Origin: an uncultured Lachnospiraceae bacterium
GTDB lineage: Bacteria > Bacillota > Clostridia > Lachnospirales > Lachnospiraceae
Direction: 5' to 3'
Length of the DNA: 5,420 nucleotides
NCBI GenBank assembly: GCA_949346185.1
Contig: CASGVX010000157.1
Span: 1-5,420 of the forward strand
Shown here piece after piece: positions 5,409 to 5,420 of the stretch (within the stretch, counting starts at the first letter, position 1; each line of letters starts with the position of its first letter). The position numbers and the translations under genes were made by a program. The notes beneath the pieces were generated by a model, which was not told the origin of the DNA, did no database searches, and was given only the letters and a program-made list of their open reading frames with translations.

Positions 5409-5420
5409 TTCTCCGAAAAT

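Noticed and set aside
5268..5420. Minus-strand frames entering from the right edge that read ILAGECAGIP in both repeat copies (one ending at 5268, another at 5315)
   Set aside because: The shared peptide follows from the DNA repeat itself. Both frames run through perfect hairpins and poly-T tracts, and the changed hairpin tips preserve pairing. A coding end of an outside gene cannot be fully excluded without the flanking sequence.

Overview
The window looks like chromosomal DNA of a Gram-positive Clostridia-type bacterium, most likely close to Lachnospiraceae. The grounds are canonical sigma-A promoters (TTGACA-N17-TATACT at 5271-5243 on the minus strand, TTGAAA-N17-TATAAT at 191-163), strong AGGAGG-type ribosome sites, fairly GC-rich genes separated by AT-rich gaps, and MarR and MATE proteins of the type common in gut Firmicutes. 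The genus is not determined.

Layout. 1-335 has no intact gene. It holds a strong leftward promoter, and next to the end of recJ a leftward 45-codon frame that is the C-terminal tip of an ABC transporter ATPase (H-loop onward). recJ (336-2063, minus) encodes the DHH-family 5'-3' single-strand exonuclease. prmA (2233-3267, plus) encodes the ribosomal protein L11 methyltransferase and is divergent from recJ. Their 169-base gap carries overlapping divergent promoters and a terminator-like hairpin in the recJ leader. After a 101-base convergent gap comes a leftward two-gene operon: a MarR-family regulator (4693-5160), then a MATE multidrug transporter (3369-4655, with its original start at 4709). 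The operon has a near-consensus promoter overlain by two related pseudo-palindromes, the expected layout for an autorepressing MarR protein. This resembles the mepR-mepA arrangement of Staphylococcus aureus. The right edge (5279-5420) contains two nearly identical copies of a terminator-bearing palindromic element.

The main anomaly is in the MATE gene. A good Shine-Dalgarno site and ATG at 4709, overlapping the end of marR, open a frame in register with the transporter, but codon 15 is TAA. The transporter resumes at once after the stop, and a TTG four codons later (4655) is the first usable restart. The gene is therefore either a recent nonsense allele, or is made by reinitiation or readthrough.

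Functionally the window joins two housekeeping genes (recJ for repair, prmA for ribosome modification) to a drug-responsive efflux cassette. I see no phage, CRISPR or complete mobile element, and no convincing new multi-gene system. The points worth a second look are the interrupted transporter, the coupled ABC remnant, the repeated terminator element and the possible recJ leader attenuator.
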